Below, piece by piece: positions 48,134-58,715 of a stretch of DNA of 64,000 nt (positions are counted from its first letter, which is position 1; the number at the start of each line of letters is the position of its first letter). Under the pieces are notes generated by a model, which worked only from the letters and a program-made list of their open reading frames with translations, did not search any database and was not told the origin of the DNA. The stretch comes from Chthoniobacterales bacterium (GTDB taxonomy: Bacteria; Verrucomicrobiota; Verrucomicrobiia; Chthoniobacterales; UBA10450). Location: positions 1 through 64,000 of the forward strand of contig QHBM01000156.1 in assembly GCA_003244145.1 (NCBI GenBank), in the 5' to 3' direction. The translations under genes were made by a program, and so were the position numbers.

Positions 48134-49548
48134 CGTCCCGATCGACCCGAGTCGAGAAGGATTCCATGGGCGAAATGTCCGTGCCGGAATCCGCGCTCTA
48201 CGGCGCCTCCACTCAGCGCGCGGTCCTCAATTTTCCGATCAGTGGCTACCGATTCCCGCGTCCTTTCATTCGCGCGCTCGGCCTGATCAAGTGGGCCGCG
48301 GCCCAGGCCAATGCCGATCTTGGCTTGCTCGATTCGCATCGGAGCGCATTCATCGTCCAGGCGGCGGAAGAAGTAGTGGAAGGCAAGCTCGACGAGCATT
48401 TTCCGCTCGACATTTTCCAGACCGGCTCGGGCACGAGCACGAACACTAACGCGAACGAGGTCATCGCGAACCGGTCCTGCCAGCTTGCTGGAAAGCCGAT
48501 CGGCGCGAAAGATCCGGTCCATCCGAACGATCACGTCAACATGGGCCAATCCAGTAACGACGTGATCCCATCAGCTATTCACGTTAGCGCGGCCGAACAA
48601 CTTCAGGACTGCCTCATGCCGGCGCTGGAAAAGTTGAATGACGCGCTCGACGCGAAGGCGAAGGAGTTCTGGGAGATCATCAAGATTGGCCGGACCCATT
48701 TGATGGATGCGACTCCGGTGCGGCTCGGTCAGGAGTTCGGCGGTTACGCCCAGCAAATTTCTTACGCGCGCGAACGCGTGCAACGGGCGATCGCGGTTCT
48801 GCAGGAACTTCCTCTCGGCGGGACGGCGGTCGGTACCGGCCTGAACCGGCACCTGGAATTTCCCGCGAAAGTAATGCGGCATCTCGAGCAGCGCACCGGG
48901 ATCAAATTCCGCGAAGCGAAAAACCATTTCGAAGCGCAAGGCTCAAAGGACGCCGTGGTGGAAGCCAGCGGCCATTTGAAGACAGTCGCCGTCAGTCTTT
49001 TTAAAATCGCGAACGACATTCGGTGGCTCGGGAGCGGACCGCGTTGCGGCATCGGCGAAATCCGCTTGCCCTCCACCCAACCAGGTAGCTCGATTATGCC
49101 GGGCAAGGTGAACCCGGTCATGTGCGAAGCGCTGATGATGGTTTGCGCGCAGGTGATCGGCAACGACAGCTGCATCACCTGGTCGGGCGCGAACGGAAAC
49201 TTCGAGCTCAACGTCATGATGCCGGTCATGGCTTACAACCTTCTCGAAAGCATCCGGCTTCTCGGCAACGCCTGCGATGCGTTCTGCGAGAAATGTGTGA
49301 TTGGGATCGAGGCGAACGAAGAGCGTTGCCGCGAATTGGTCGAGCTTTCCATGGCGATGGTTACGAGCCTGGCCCCGAAAATCGGCTACGATCGCGCGGC
49401 CGAGATCGCGAAGGAAAGCGCGAAAACCGGAAAGACGGTGCGTGAAATTTGCCTCGAGAAAAAAGTGCTGCCGCCGGCTGAGCTCGCGCACGCGCTCGAT
49501 CCGATCGCAATGACGGAACCGGGCGGCGAAGGCGCCGCGGGCGGATAA
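48130..49548 (+). CDS. fumC: Class II fumarate hydratase
   Basis: FQTGSGTSTNTNANEVIANR, HVNMGQSSNDVIPSAIHVSA, GSSIMPGKVNPVM. Confidence 0.95.
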   Translation: MTSRSTRVEKDSMGEMSVPESALYGASTQRAVLNFPISGYRFPRPFIRALGLIKWAAAQANADLGLLDSHRSAFIVQAAEEVVEGKLDEHFPLDIFQTGSGTSTNTNANEVIANRSCQLAGKPIGAKDPVHPNDHVNMGQSSNDVIPSAIHVSAAEQLQDCLMPALEKLNDALDAKAKEFWEIIKIGRTHLMDATPVRLGQEFGGYAQQISYARERVQRAIAVLQELPLGGTAVGTGLNRHLEFPAKVMRHLEQRTGIKFREAKNHFEAQGSKDAVVEASGHLKTVAVSLFKIANDIRWLGSGPRCGIGEIRLPSTQPGSSIMPGKVNPVMCEALMMVCAQVIGNDSCITWSGANGNFELNVMMPVMAYNLLESIRLLGNACDAFCEKCVIGIEANEERCRELVELSMAMVTSLAPKIGYDRAAEIAKESAKTGKTVREICLEKKVLPPAELAHALDPIAMTEPGGEGAAGG

Positions 49549-49553
49549 GCGTC

Positions 49554-50048
49554 ATGCGCAGGATCACCGCCGCGGCGGCTGTCATGGCGATTGCCTGCAC
49601 GCTGACAAATCTTCGAGGCGCGGAACAAAAACGGATCGATGTGTCGGCCGTTATCACCAGAGCGGACGCCGAAGCCGCACTCGGCGAACCGGTCAAGGAA
49701 CCGCAGCCGCGCAATGGCGAGGGAGCGGATGGCTATTACTCGCGCTGCAATTATTACAGCCAGAATCCAGGCAAGTCGCTGGTTCTGCGCGTGCGCCAGG
49801 CCGCGGCGGGCCAGCTCGAGCCGAAACAGCAACTCGACGCCTTGAGCGCGGGGAACCCGAGGATCAAACCGCTCTCCGGTTTTGGGGACAAGGCCAGTCT
49901 GCTGAGCGGGGGCGGTTCGCGCGAGTTCATGCTTTACGTCGTGAAAGGCAACGCCTTCATCACCGTCGGGATCGGCGGGATCGATGACGAAAAAGCAGCG
50001 CTCGAGAAAACAAAAACGCTCGCGCGAAAGATTCTGAAACAACTCTAA
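49554..50048 (+). CDS. Secreted hypothetical protein
   Basis: Signal-peptide-like N-terminus; uninterrupted ORF. Confidence 0.65.
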   Translation: MRRITAAAAVMAIACTLTNLRGAEQKRIDVSAVITRADAEAALGEPVKEPQPRNGEGADGYYSRCNYYSQNPGKSLVLRVRQAAAGQLEPKQQLDALSAGNPRIKPLSGFGDKASLLSGGGSREFMLYVVKGNAFITVGIGGIDDEKAALEKTKTLARKILKQL

Positions 50049-50069
50049 ACCGCGCTCTCTCTTTCTCTC

Positions 50070-50444
50070 ATGGTCGCAAACGTCAATGGTCCACAATTCT
50101 CCGGCGGCGCGAACATCGCCATCAAATGCCCGAGCCACACTTACGAACAGACGCTCGCTTTTTATCGCGACACTCTCGGGCTGCCGGTGATCGAGGAAGA
50201 GGCGGATGGCTGCATTTTTCAATTCGGTCCGAATCGGCTCTGGCTCGATCGCGTGCCGAATCTGAGCCATCCCGATATCTGGCTCGAGCTGGAAACGAAC
50301 GACACCGAAGCCGCCGCCTCCTACTTGAAGATCAACGGCGTCCCGCGCCGGGACGAAGTGGAACAATTGCGCGAAGACTTCGACGGCTTCTGGATTTCCG
50401 ATCCGGCCGGAGTGATCCATCTCGTCGTCGGCGACGAAGAATAG
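50070..50444 (+). CDS. VOC (glyoxalase)-family protein
   Basis: YEQTLAFYRDTLGLPVIEEE...FWISDPAGVIHLVVGDEE. Confidence 0.85.
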   Translation: MVANVNGPQFSGGANIAIKCPSHTYEQTLAFYRDTLGLPVIEEEADGCIFQFGPNRLWLDRVPNLSHPDIWLELETNDTEAAASYLKINGVPRRDEVEQLREDFDGFWISDPAGVIHLVVGDEE

Positions 50445-50447
50445 AGA

Positions 50448-51326
50448 TCAGTATTCTTCTGATCTCGGCGACAAACTCGGCTTCGGATTTTTCAGCGCGA
50501 GCCCGCGCGGCGTGCGCGGCTCGAACTTATCGGCGATGAGCCAATGCCGTTGCCGGACCGCGTAGAACGGAAATGAGACGACCGTTCTTGCCGTCGCTTT
50601 GCAGCCGCGAAGAAACCGTGGACTGCTCCGAGCCGGCTCCAGATCATAAGTAAACTGGAAGACGGTCACCCGGGCGATGATCCAGAAAAGTTGGCAGGGA
50701 GATTGGAGCGCCGCCTCGGCTTTCAGAATGGAGAAATCGTTTCGGCTCACCCACATTCGCCCGGCGAGCAGGCCAAAGAAGCGCTCTTCGCGCGACTTCG
50801 TGTTTTGCCGCGGCTTGGGTTCGAAGGCCAGCACGTAGGCGCTCTCACCGGCCGCGCTTTCATCCGGCAGCCGTTTCCAATTGTAGCGATCGCGCAGGGT
50901 GTATTTCCGGACCGCTTCCACGGCGGATTCGGCCTGGTTTTTTTCTTTCGACTCTTCGGTGGCTTTCGATTTTTGCGCCGGTGCAGCGGCCGCCGCGCCC
51001 TCGCTGCTTTCTCCCGCTTTGAAAAACGAAAGCTTACCCTCCATTCGTTCGGCGGTGTACTCCAAAGGCCTCGGATCTCCGGGGCGCACGATCGATTGCC
51101 AGGTCCCGCGCGCCAAGACTTTGCCGCTGCCGTCGAATTGGTGCGTGGTGAGGGTTTGATGGTATTGCCATTCGCGCAGCGCGAGGCGCTGGTTTTCGAA
51201 CGCGGCCAGGGCGCGGTCGAAAATCTCGAGCGCCGTCAGTTCCTTTTCCTGCGCGGCTGCTCGGGGCGGAGCCAGCAACGCGAGCAACGCGACAGAGAAA
51301 CCAATCGTCCACGGAAATCGGCGCAT
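50448..51326 (-). CDS. Secreted hypothetical protein
   Basis: Signal peptide; uninterrupted ORF. Confidence 0.65.
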   Translation of the reverse strand: MRRFPWTIGFSVALLALLAPPRAAAQEKELTALEIFDRALAAFENQRLALREWQYHQTLTTHQFDGSGKVLARGTWQSIVRPGDPRPLEYTAERMEGKLSFFKAGESSEGAAAAAPAQKSKATEESKEKNQAESAVEAVRKYTLRDRYNWKRLPDESAAGESAYVLAFEPKPRQNTKSREERFFGLLAGRMWVSRNDFSILKAEAALQSPCQLFWIIARVTVFQFTYDLEPARSSPRFLRGCKATARTVVSFPFYAVRQRHWLIADKFEPRTPRGLALKNPKPSLSPRSEEY

Positions 51327-51344
51327 CGGGTGGGTGGAGAATGT

Positions 51345-52448
51345 TTACTTCGAGTTGCCGGGCGAAAGGCCGCGCTGCGTGACAAGGTAAACGGCAAAAC
51401 TTCCCAGCCAATGTCCGCCTTCATAGTGCGCGCCGGTTACCGCCGCCAAACCAGCCCGGCGGTGCGCTGCCGTGGTCGCCGCGAGCGCGGGCCGACGTGG
51501 ATCGTCAGCGGTTAATCCGGAGATGATGCCTTCCAGCATCCAGGCGCGGCTCAGGTTTAAGCCATCGAGATGTGCGAGCTTCGGATCGCTCGGATCGGGC
51601 GAGACCGTGACCGGCAGCCAATCGGTCTTGGTTTCGGTCGGGATCCGCGGGAGGAATTCGCGCAGCCATTTTGCGAACTCATTCGGCAGAAGCACGCGGC
51701 GCATCGCGTCCGCTTCACCGAGACAGGGCGAAAGAAAATCCTCGCCGGACGGCTCGTAGCTCATCGCACAATCCTTATCCGCGAGATAGAACGCGCGCGC
51801 CTTTGCAGTCAGCAATTTGGTGAAGTCTTCATTCTTGGTGGCTCGCGCGTAGTCGAGCATCAGGCCGAGTGCGAACGCAGTCTGGTTATGCTCGCCGATG
51901 CGGACCGGATGCGAGAGCTTCGGCAGCCAGATCTTGAGTCGCTCAAGGATCGCCTCTTCGAGCGGACGCAAGTTTGCCACCATCTCGCGCGCCTGCGGAT
52001 CGTCCCATTCGCGCAGCTCCACGATCAACTGAAGCAGCCAGGCCATTCCGTAGGGCCGTTCGAAACTGGCCCGGCCATCGCCGCGCAGATAAGCCGCTTC
52101 CTGTTTCAAATTGTCGGCCGTAAGACTTTTTCGCAGCGCCTCGCGAGCCGGTTTCGCAAACGGCGCTTCCGGGAAAGTTTTCGCCAGGCGCACGAGCAGC
52201 CAATGCCCGTGCACGGACGAATGCCAGTCGTAGCAGCCGTAGAAAGCGGGCGTCAATTTTCTCGGCGGCGCGACGTCGGCATCGCTGTTTAAAGTATGGC
52301 TGATCTTGTTCGGATATTCCTTGCCCACGCAGGCCAGAGCGAGGTTCGCGAAACGTTCCGCGGCCGCGGCGTCGAACTTAGGCGCACCCTCCTCCGCGAG
52401 AACACTCATCGGCAGAAGGAGCAGAATAACGCGGACCAGAATCTTCAT
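51345..52448 (-). CDS. DUF2891-like secreted protein
   Basis: FYGCYDWHSSVHGHWLLVRL, GEHNQTAFALGLMLDYAR, AHYEGGHWLGSFAVYL; start moved to the signal-peptide ATG. Confidence 0.85.
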   Translation of the reverse strand: MKILVRVILLLLPMSVLAEEGAPKFDAAAAERFANLALACVGKEYPNKISHTLNSDADVAPPRKLTPAFYGCYDWHSSVHGHWLLVRLAKTFPEAPFAKPAREALRKSLTADNLKQEAAYLRGDGRASFERPYGMAWLLQLIVELREWDDPQAREMVANLRPLEEAILERLKIWLPKLSHPVRIGEHNQTAFALGLMLDYARATKNEDFTKLLTAKARAFYLADKDCAMSYEPSGEDFLSPCLGEADAMRRVLLPNEFAKWLREFLPRIPTETKTDWLPVTVSPDPSDPKLAHLDGLNLSRAWMLEGIISGLTADDPRRPALAATTAAHRRAGLAAVTGAHYEGGHWLGSFAVYLVTQRGLSPGNSK

Positions 52449-52563
52449 TGTGACCGCGAATGTAGCCCAAACACGCCGCTCTGCGATACCGGGCCCAAAC
52501 AAGAACTGCTTGACGCCGCCGGATGCGTCTGGCGATTCTCGAAACCAGAAAGTCCTAAACAAT

Positions 52564-53085
52564 ATGAAACAACTCACTTCTTTCGTGTTATTCGGCGCCG
52601 CCCTGGCGCTTGGTTCGCTTGCATTCGCCGCAGAAGAAAAAACAAAAACGAAAGAGCCGGAGAAATCGACCAGCGTCGCCACGGCCGGACATGTGATGTT
52701 GAATCCGGCAGACCTGAAATGGGCGGACGCTCCTCCCTCGCTTCCAGCCGGCGCCAAGATGGCGGTCCTGGAAGGTGATCCCGGGAAAGCGGGACCGTTT
52801 ACGGTGCGGCTCCAAACACCGGCCGGATACAAAATCCCGCCGCACACCCACCCGACCGCGGAAGCAGTGACGGTCATCTCGGGAACTTTTCATCTCGGGC
52901 ACGGTCCCAAGTTCGATGAAGCCAACCTCACGGAGATGAAGGCCGGCGGCTTCGCGGTGATGCCCGCGGGCATGCAGCATTTCGTCTCGAGCAAGGGCGA
53001 ATGCATCGTCCAGGTTCACGCCATGGGTCCATTCGAGATCAATTACGTAAATCCGGCGGACGATCCGCGGCAGACGAAAAAGTAA
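52564..53085 (+). CDS. Cupin-domain secreted protein
   Basis: KIPPHTHPTAEAVTVISGTFHLGHG, FAVMPAGMQHFVSSKGE; start moved to MKQLTSF. Confidence 0.85.
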   Translation: MKQLTSFVLFGAALALGSLAFAAEEKTKTKEPEKSTSVATAGHVMLNPADLKWADAPPSLPAGAKMAVLEGDPGKAGPFTVRLQTPAGYKIPPHTHPTAEAVTVISGTFHLGHGPKFDEANLTEMKAGGFAVMPAGMQHFVSSKGECIVQVHAMGPFEINYVNPADDPRQTKK

Positions 53086-53143
53086 GAGCTTTGCCGTTGG
53101 ATCGAAAAGGATCCGCGGCGAATACAGAAAGTCCCCCTGATAG

Positions 53144-56035
53144 ATGCTCGCACAATCAAGGCGCTGGTTACTGGCGATCGCGGTGAGCGGCGTCGTAGCA
53201 GTGTGCTTCCTTCTTTTCTCCAGGGTGATATGTTCAGGACCCGAGAAGGTCGCAAGTAAGAACTCAAATCTGCCGCTGCCTAGCACGTTCCTTCCGGACC
53301 GGCTGCCGGAATTCCAAAAGATCCTGACCGGTTTTCTTCAGCACGGCGATTACCAGCTCCTCGGTTGGAGCGAAGACAAAGGCCTGCGCGATACCGGTCC
53401 TTTCATCAACAGGATTTCCTACGGCGTGCATCCGACAGTGAAGATTTATTACTCGCCGGAAATCATGACCTGGCTCATCGAAGGCCGGACCGGGACGATC
53501 CCCGATGGCGCCATGATCATCAAAGAGCAGTATTCCGCGCCGGCCGCTCAATATCAGCTCCAGGCGCCGCCGCCGGTGACGGACTGGACGGTCATGATCA
53601 AGGATTCCAAAGGCTCGAAGGACGGTTGGTATTGGGCCGAGATCTGGAAGGACCAGACGATCGATGACAATAGTAAGCCTCCCTACTCCGTCCCTAACTC
53701 CGGTTTCGGATTGTATTGCGCCAGGTGTCACACCTCCGCGGAGAAAGAGTTTACCTTTGCTTCTCTAAGTAACATCAAAGGTCACCCCGGCCAGCCCTTG
53801 ACTTATTTCGTGGACCTTTCCTGGGCAACGCCGCCTTCGCCAACGCCGGCAGCACCCTCAACGACAGTAAACCAGGGGAAGCCACCGCCTGAAGGCGCGA
53901 CGACTCCTTCCGAAATTCATCAGGGAAAACAATCCATGAGTCATCACGACGACATGGCACTAATGCCACCGGCAAAAGAAGCGACCGGGCCCCACATCTC
54001 GTCGAGTCTCAACCCAGCTTTCGTGAAGTTCTATAACTCAATTTCTCCGGTGCCGTTGAATGAGGTGAAGAAGATCCCGCCAGAGACCTACGATCACATC
54101 GTCGCGGACCACAAAGGTCCACAGCAGTTCCTTACTTCGGATTCATGCATGGGTTGTCACGGAGCGCTGGCCAAGGTCAACACCATGGTCTACACGGGCC
54201 CAACTCAGGCCGACGGCAAGACGCCTTTGATGAATGTCTCGCCCTTTGGCGAGTGGCGCTGGTCGCCCATGGGCTTGGCGGGGCGCGACCCGATCTTCTA
54301 TTCCCAACTCGACAGTGAGCTGGCTTACCTGAAGACCTTCAAGAATAAGGCCGAGGGAGAGAAACTGGCCCGCGAAGTAGTTAATACCTGCTTCCGCTGT
54401 CATGGAGTGATGGGCAAACGCCAGTTCGACTTGGACCATGGCGGAGAGGCGGACTTCGATCGCGAAGTGGTTTACCAAACGCAGATGAAAGACCCGAACT
54501 TCAAGTATGGGGCTCTCGCGCGTGACGGAGTAAGCTGCATGGCTTGCCATCACATTGTGGAGGACAAGACTCCGCCGGGCGTGCCGCCCTTAAAATACTT
54601 TCTCGAGCATTCGATCACGGGCCAGTTTCACACCGGCAAGGCCGACGAGTTAGCCGGACCCTTCGAAAACAAGCTCATCGTAACCGATCCGATGAACAAT
54701 GCGCTTGGGATCAAACCGAAGCACGATCGCTTTATCAAGACCTCGCGGATGTGCGCAAGTTGTCATTCGATCAACTTGCCGGTTGTCGACCAGAAGCCAA
54801 TGGGCCACAACCTGGAGCAACTGACTTATCTGGAGTGGCTCAATAGCAGCTACCAGGATGAGTTCGGCCAGAACCCCAAGGCGCAAACGTGCCAGGATTG
54901 TCACATGCGTTCGAGCTACAGTAACTCTACCGGCACAATTAACGTGCCGCTCATTAAGCAACCGATAGCCACAATCGAGGACGACCAGTATCCCGCGGCG
55001 GAACATCGCCTGCCCGCAGACAAGATTCAGGTGCGGTTCCGGGACAAGGGATTCGTGCGGCATCAGTTGCAGGGTCTGAATGTGCCGCTGCTCGAAATGT
55101 TTTCCCAGTTCATGACCGACTTCAAGCCGAACCCAGACAAGAGCCTTCCCTTTAACGAGGTGCTCGGCGTCCGGCAGAATGACTACATGCTGGAGGTGAA
55201 CGCGGACCTTCCGAACGCGATCGATGCCTTCGTCGAGCAAGCTCAGAGTACTACGGCCTCAGTCACAGTTACTTCGGTCTCGGTCAGTAAGGAGAAGCTG
55301 GTGGCGAATGTAACCGTGACCAATAAGACCGGACATCGCTTTCCCAGTGGCGTGGGGTTCCGCCGCGCCTTCATCGAGTTTCAGGTCGTCGATAAAGGCA
55401 CCAACGAAACGGTGTGGGCTTCCGGCCGCACGAATGAGCTCGGGATTATCGTCGATGAAAAGAACCAGCCGCTGCCGTCTGAATTTTTCGAGCCTTACCA
55501 GGACGAGTCGGCCAAACCCAGTCAGCATTACCAGCCTCATTATTACGACCAGCCGGGGCATACCATCACGCGCCAGGATCAGGTCCAGATTTTTGAGGAA
55601 TTAATGCAGGATGCCGATGGGAAATTCACCACCAGCTTTATCCGGCGCGATACGCCGGTGAAAGATAACCGGCTTCTGCCGCTGGGCTGGTCCGCGAAAG
55701 GACCCGATCCTTCGCTCTCCGGCGCCTTTCTGCATGCGACCTATCCGGAAGCCGTGGGCGACGACACTCATTACCAGGATGGCAGCGGGACAAGCACGGT
55801 GACCTATGAAGTGCCGCTGAATGGATTGAACCCGGAGTCCCTGACCTTGAGTGCCACGATCTACTACCAAAGCATCCCGCCTTACTACTTGAAGATGCGT
55901 TTTGACGAGGCACCTGATTATCCGGCCACGAAACGTCTTTACTATTTGACCTCCAACCTGAAGACACCGGGCACGCCGATGGAAAACTGGAAATTCAAAA
56001 TCGTTTCCAGCAACACGCCGGTTTCAACTCGTTAG
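53144..56035 (+). CDS. Cytochrome P460-like domain fused to multiheme cytochrome c
   Basis: Six CxxCH motifs: CARCH, CMGCH, CFRCH, CMACH, CASCH, CQDCH; P460-like N-terminus (GWYWAEIWKDQ...GFGLYCARCHTSAEKEFTFASL). Confidence 0.8.
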   Translation: MLAQSRRWLLAIAVSGVVAVCFLLFSRVICSGPEKVASKNSNLPLPSTFLPDRLPEFQKILTGFLQHGDYQLLGWSEDKGLRDTGPFINRISYGVHPTVKIYYSPEIMTWLIEGRTGTIPDGAMIIKEQYSAPAAQYQLQAPPPVTDWTVMIKDSKGSKDGWYWAEIWKDQTIDDNSKPPYSVPNSGFGLYCARCHTSAEKEFTFASLSNIKGHPGQPLTYFVDLSWATPPSPTPAAPSTTVNQGKPPPEGATTPSEIHQGKQSMSHHDDMALMPPAKEATGPHISSSLNPAFVKFYNSISPVPLNEVKKIPPETYDHIVADHKGPQQFLTSDSCMGCHGALAKVNTMVYTGPTQADGKTPLMNVSPFGEWRWSPMGLAGRDPIFYSQLDSELAYLKTFKNKAEGEKLAREVVNTCFRCHGVMGKRQFDLDHGGEADFDREVVYQTQMKDPNFKYGALARDGVSCMACHHIVEDKTPPGVPPLKYFLEHSITGQFHTGKADELAGPFENKLIVTDPMNNALGIKPKHDRFIKTSRMCASCHSINLPVVDQKPMGHNLEQLTYLEWLNSSYQDEFGQNPKAQTCQDCHMRSSYSNSTGTINVPLIKQPIATIEDDQYPAAEHRLPADKIQVRFRDKGFVRHQLQGLNVPLLEMFSQFMTDFKPNPDKSLPFNEVLGVRQNDYMLEVNADLPNAIDAFVEQAQSTTASVTVTSVSVSKEKLVANVTVTNKTGHRFPSGVGFRRAFIEFQVVDKGTNETVWASGRTNELGIIVDEKNQPLPSEFFEPYQDESAKPSQHYQPHYYDQPGHTITRQDQVQIFEELMQDADGKFTTSFIRRDTPVKDNRLLPLGWSAKGPDPSLSGAFLHATYPEAVGDDTHYQDGSGTSTVTYEVPLNGLNPESLTLSATIYYQSIPPYYLKMRFDEAPDYPATKRLYYLTSNLKTPGTPMENWKFKIVSSNTPVSTR

Positions 56036-56066
56036 GGGCGTGCGATCGACTGGCTGGAGAAGAGCA

Positions 56067-58616
56067 CTATTCGGTGCGAAGCGCGGCCATCGGACTGATC
56101 CGCGTGGCGCGCCGCGCGGGCAGCCAGGTCGCGAGTAACGCCGCGGCCGCGAGCACTACCGGCGCGATCGTGAACGCGAGCGGATCGAGCGCGCCGATGT
56201 CATAGAGCATTCCGCTGATGAGTTTGCCGGTGGCCGCTGCCAGCAGCAATCCGAGCACAAGCCCGCATGCCAGCATGATCGAGCCTTCGCGCAGGAACAT
56301 TTTCAAAACGGCGCTGCGCTGCGCGCCCAGCGCCATCCGGATTCCAATTTCTCTAGTGCGACGCGCGACCGAGTAGGCCTTCACCCCATACACGCCCACT
56401 GTCGCCAGCGCCAAAGCCAGACCACCAAAGACGCTGAACAACGCCGCGCCCGCGCGCACGATCCAGAGTTCGAAATTGCTATCGAGATGTTGCGTGAAAG
56501 TTTTCAGACTCAAGATCGGAACGGCCGCATCGACCTCGCGCGTGGTGCGCCGAATAAGATCTATGGTCGCACCGGTATCGCGGCCGGCGCCCGGCGCGAA
56601 TTTGAGATGAAAGAAAACGTTGCTCTGAAAACCGCCGGCGAAGGGGAGGTAAAGCGTGCCGCCCGGATCTTTCTCAAACAAACTCTCGTGCGTGTAAGGC
56701 ACAATGCCGACGATCTCGATCTGCGCTCTCGTCTCGGCGCCCTCTTTCGCATGCGACGCGTCCTTTTCCGCAAATTGAATCCGCTGGCCGAGTGCATCGC
56801 CATCGGGCCACAACTTCTTCGCCAGCACTTCATCGATGATGGCGACCGTCGGCGACGTTTGATGCATCGCTTCCGCTGCGTTGAAGGCGCGACCGCGCAA
56901 CAACGGCAGTCCCACCGTTTTGAAATAATCCGCACCCACGCTGTTCAAGCGCGCATCGAAGGTCCGACCTTCCGCCGCATTGGCCGGCTTCGCATCCGGC
57001 GCCGGATTGGCTCCGCCTCGTTGCACCTTTTTGTCGAGCGACATCAGCCCAAACGGGACGGAGGAAGAGATGCTGGTGCTTTCGACGCCGGGCAAGGCCG
57101 CGAAGCGCTCCTCCATGGTGCGATACAGATTCAGCGCGCGCGTCTGATCGTAAGTCGCGAGACTTGCGTCAGTTTCCAAAAGGTAATTCGACTTCGTCTG
57201 CAAGCCGGTCTCGACCGAAGCTGCTTTGCCCGCGCCGCGAATGAAGAGCGCGGCCGCCGTTAGCAGCGCAAGCGAAAAGGCGATCTGCACCACCACCAGC
57301 GGATTGCGCGGCAGAAATTTCCAGCGCCTGAGGACTGCATCTTCCCCCGCGTGTTCCTTCAAGTCGCCAATGACCGCGGACTTCGACAACTTCAGCGCCG
57401 GCCCGAGCGCAAAGGCCAGCGTCCCGAGAAGACAAAATGTAAACGTCGCCACCAGCACCGGCGCGCTCAGTCCAGTCGACCAGACCATATCGATCGGCAG
57501 CGCTTTACCTAACGACGCCACCAGAAAATCGGACGACCAAAGACCCAGCAGCATCCCGCAAAATCCGCCGGTCACGGCCAGGACAAGACCTTCGATGAGC
57601 AACTGGCGCACGATCCGCCAGCGACTCGCGCCCAGCGCCAGCCGGATCGCAATTTCTTTTCGCCGCGCCGTGCCGCGCGCGAGCAACATGTTGGCCAGGT
57701 TCAGGCAGGCGACCAGCAGCACCACGCCGGACATTCCGAAGAGAAGAGGTGCCACGCGTTTGATGTTATTACCGCTGGTGGGACTCGTGCTCAGGGAAAA
57801 ACGAGAGAGCTGTTCGATCATGAACGTCTGGTCCTTCTGCTCGACCAGGTAGGCTTGCTCGAGACTCGCGGCTAAAGTCTTCAATGACGAGGTCGCCGCG
57901 GCGGCTGTCGTACCCGGTTTCAACCGGCCGACGATCATGAACTGTCTGCCACCGCGATTATCGAGCTTGTCCTTGGCGCCCGTCTCGAAATCGTTCGCGA
58001 CCTGATCGTAAACCCCGAGCGGCAACCAAATCTCCGGCGCGAAGATTTGCGTCGTGCCCGTGAACCCTTTCGGCAAAATTCCGATCACGGTAAAAGGGCG
58101 GCTGTCGATCGTGATGATCGAGCCCAGCATCGCGGGGTTGAGCCCTTCCTTCTTCCAATAGTTGTAACTCACGATCGCCACCGCCGCGTCGCGGCCGGGT
58201 GTTTCCTCTTCCGCCGTGAATGCCCGGCCCTGCACTGGCATCACGCCCATGACTGCGAAGTAATTTGAGCTCACCACGTCGGTAAACGCGCGACGCGTGT
58301 TGCCTTTATCGCCCACGCCGACCATAGCAAGGTTGTGCGCCATTACTCCGGAGAAGACGCTGTTCTGCTCGCGGATATCGACATAGGTCGGGTAGGAAAA
58401 CCCGCGAAACGTCTTCGGGTTTTTCTTGTCCTGGGAAAAGACCTGCACCACCTCGCTCGCGTTTGCGTAGTGCGGCGGCTGGAACAGCATCGTATTCACG
58501 AGGCTGAAGATGGCCGTGTTCGCCCCAATCCCGAGCGCAAGCACAGTGACCGCCGCCGCCGTGAAAGCCCGCGCCTTCAGTAACTGCCGAAATGCAAATC
58601 TGAAGTCGTGGAGCAT
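56067..58616 (-). CDS. ADOP/MacB-type ABC transporter permease
   Basis: FRQLLKARAFTAAAVTVLALGIGANTAIFSLVNTML; two FtsX-like blocks with RKEIAIRLALGASRWRIVRQLL and TREIGIRMALGAQRSAVLKM. Confidence 0.9.
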   Translation of the reverse strand: MLHDFRFAFRQLLKARAFTAAAVTVLALGIGANTAIFSLVNTMLFQPPHYANASEVVQVFSQDKKNPKTFRGFSYPTYVDIREQNSVFSGVMAHNLAMVGVGDKGNTRRAFTDVVSSNYFAVMGVMPVQGRAFTAEEETPGRDAAVAIVSYNYWKKEGLNPAMLGSIITIDSRPFTVIGILPKGFTGTTQIFAPEIWLPLGVYDQVANDFETGAKDKLDNRGGRQFMIVGRLKPGTTAAAATSSLKTLAASLEQAYLVEQKDQTFMIEQLSRFSLSTSPTSGNNIKRVAPLLFGMSGVVLLVACLNLANMLLARGTARRKEIAIRLALGASRWRIVRQLLIEGLVLAVTGGFCGMLLGLWSSDFLVASLGKALPIDMVWSTGLSAPVLVATFTFCLLGTLAFALGPALKLSKSAVIGDLKEHAGEDAVLRRWKFLPRNPLVVVQIAFSLALLTAAALFIRGAGKAASVETGLQTKSNYLLETDASLATYDQTRALNLYRTMEERFAALPGVESTSISSSVPFGLMSLDKKVQRGGANPAPDAKPANAAEGRTFDARLNSVGADYFKTVGLPLLRGRAFNAAEAMHQTSPTVAIIDEVLAKKLWPDGDALGQRIQFAEKDASHAKEGAETRAQIEIVGIVPYTHESLFEKDPGGTLYLPFAGGFQSNVFFHLKFAPGAGRDTGATIDLIRRTTREVDAAVPILSLKTFTQHLDSNFELWIVRAGAALFSVFGGLALALATVGVYGVKAYSVARRTREIGIRMALGAQRSAVLKMFLREGSIMLACGLVLGLLLAAATGKLISGMLYDIGALDPLAFTIAPVVLAAAALLATWLPARRATRISPMAALRTE

Positions 58617-58715
58617 ATCAGTATGATGCCACGAGAGCGGCGTTTGGATTCAAACCGAGGAAGCACTACGGCAAACAATCTTGTAGTCGAGCGCCAAGCA
58701 AGTTAATCAGAGCAG

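Noticed and set aside
51345-52877. Full 510-aa DUF2891 ORF start
   Set aside because: The upstream part is antisense to the cupin gene; signal-peptide ATG at 52448 fits.
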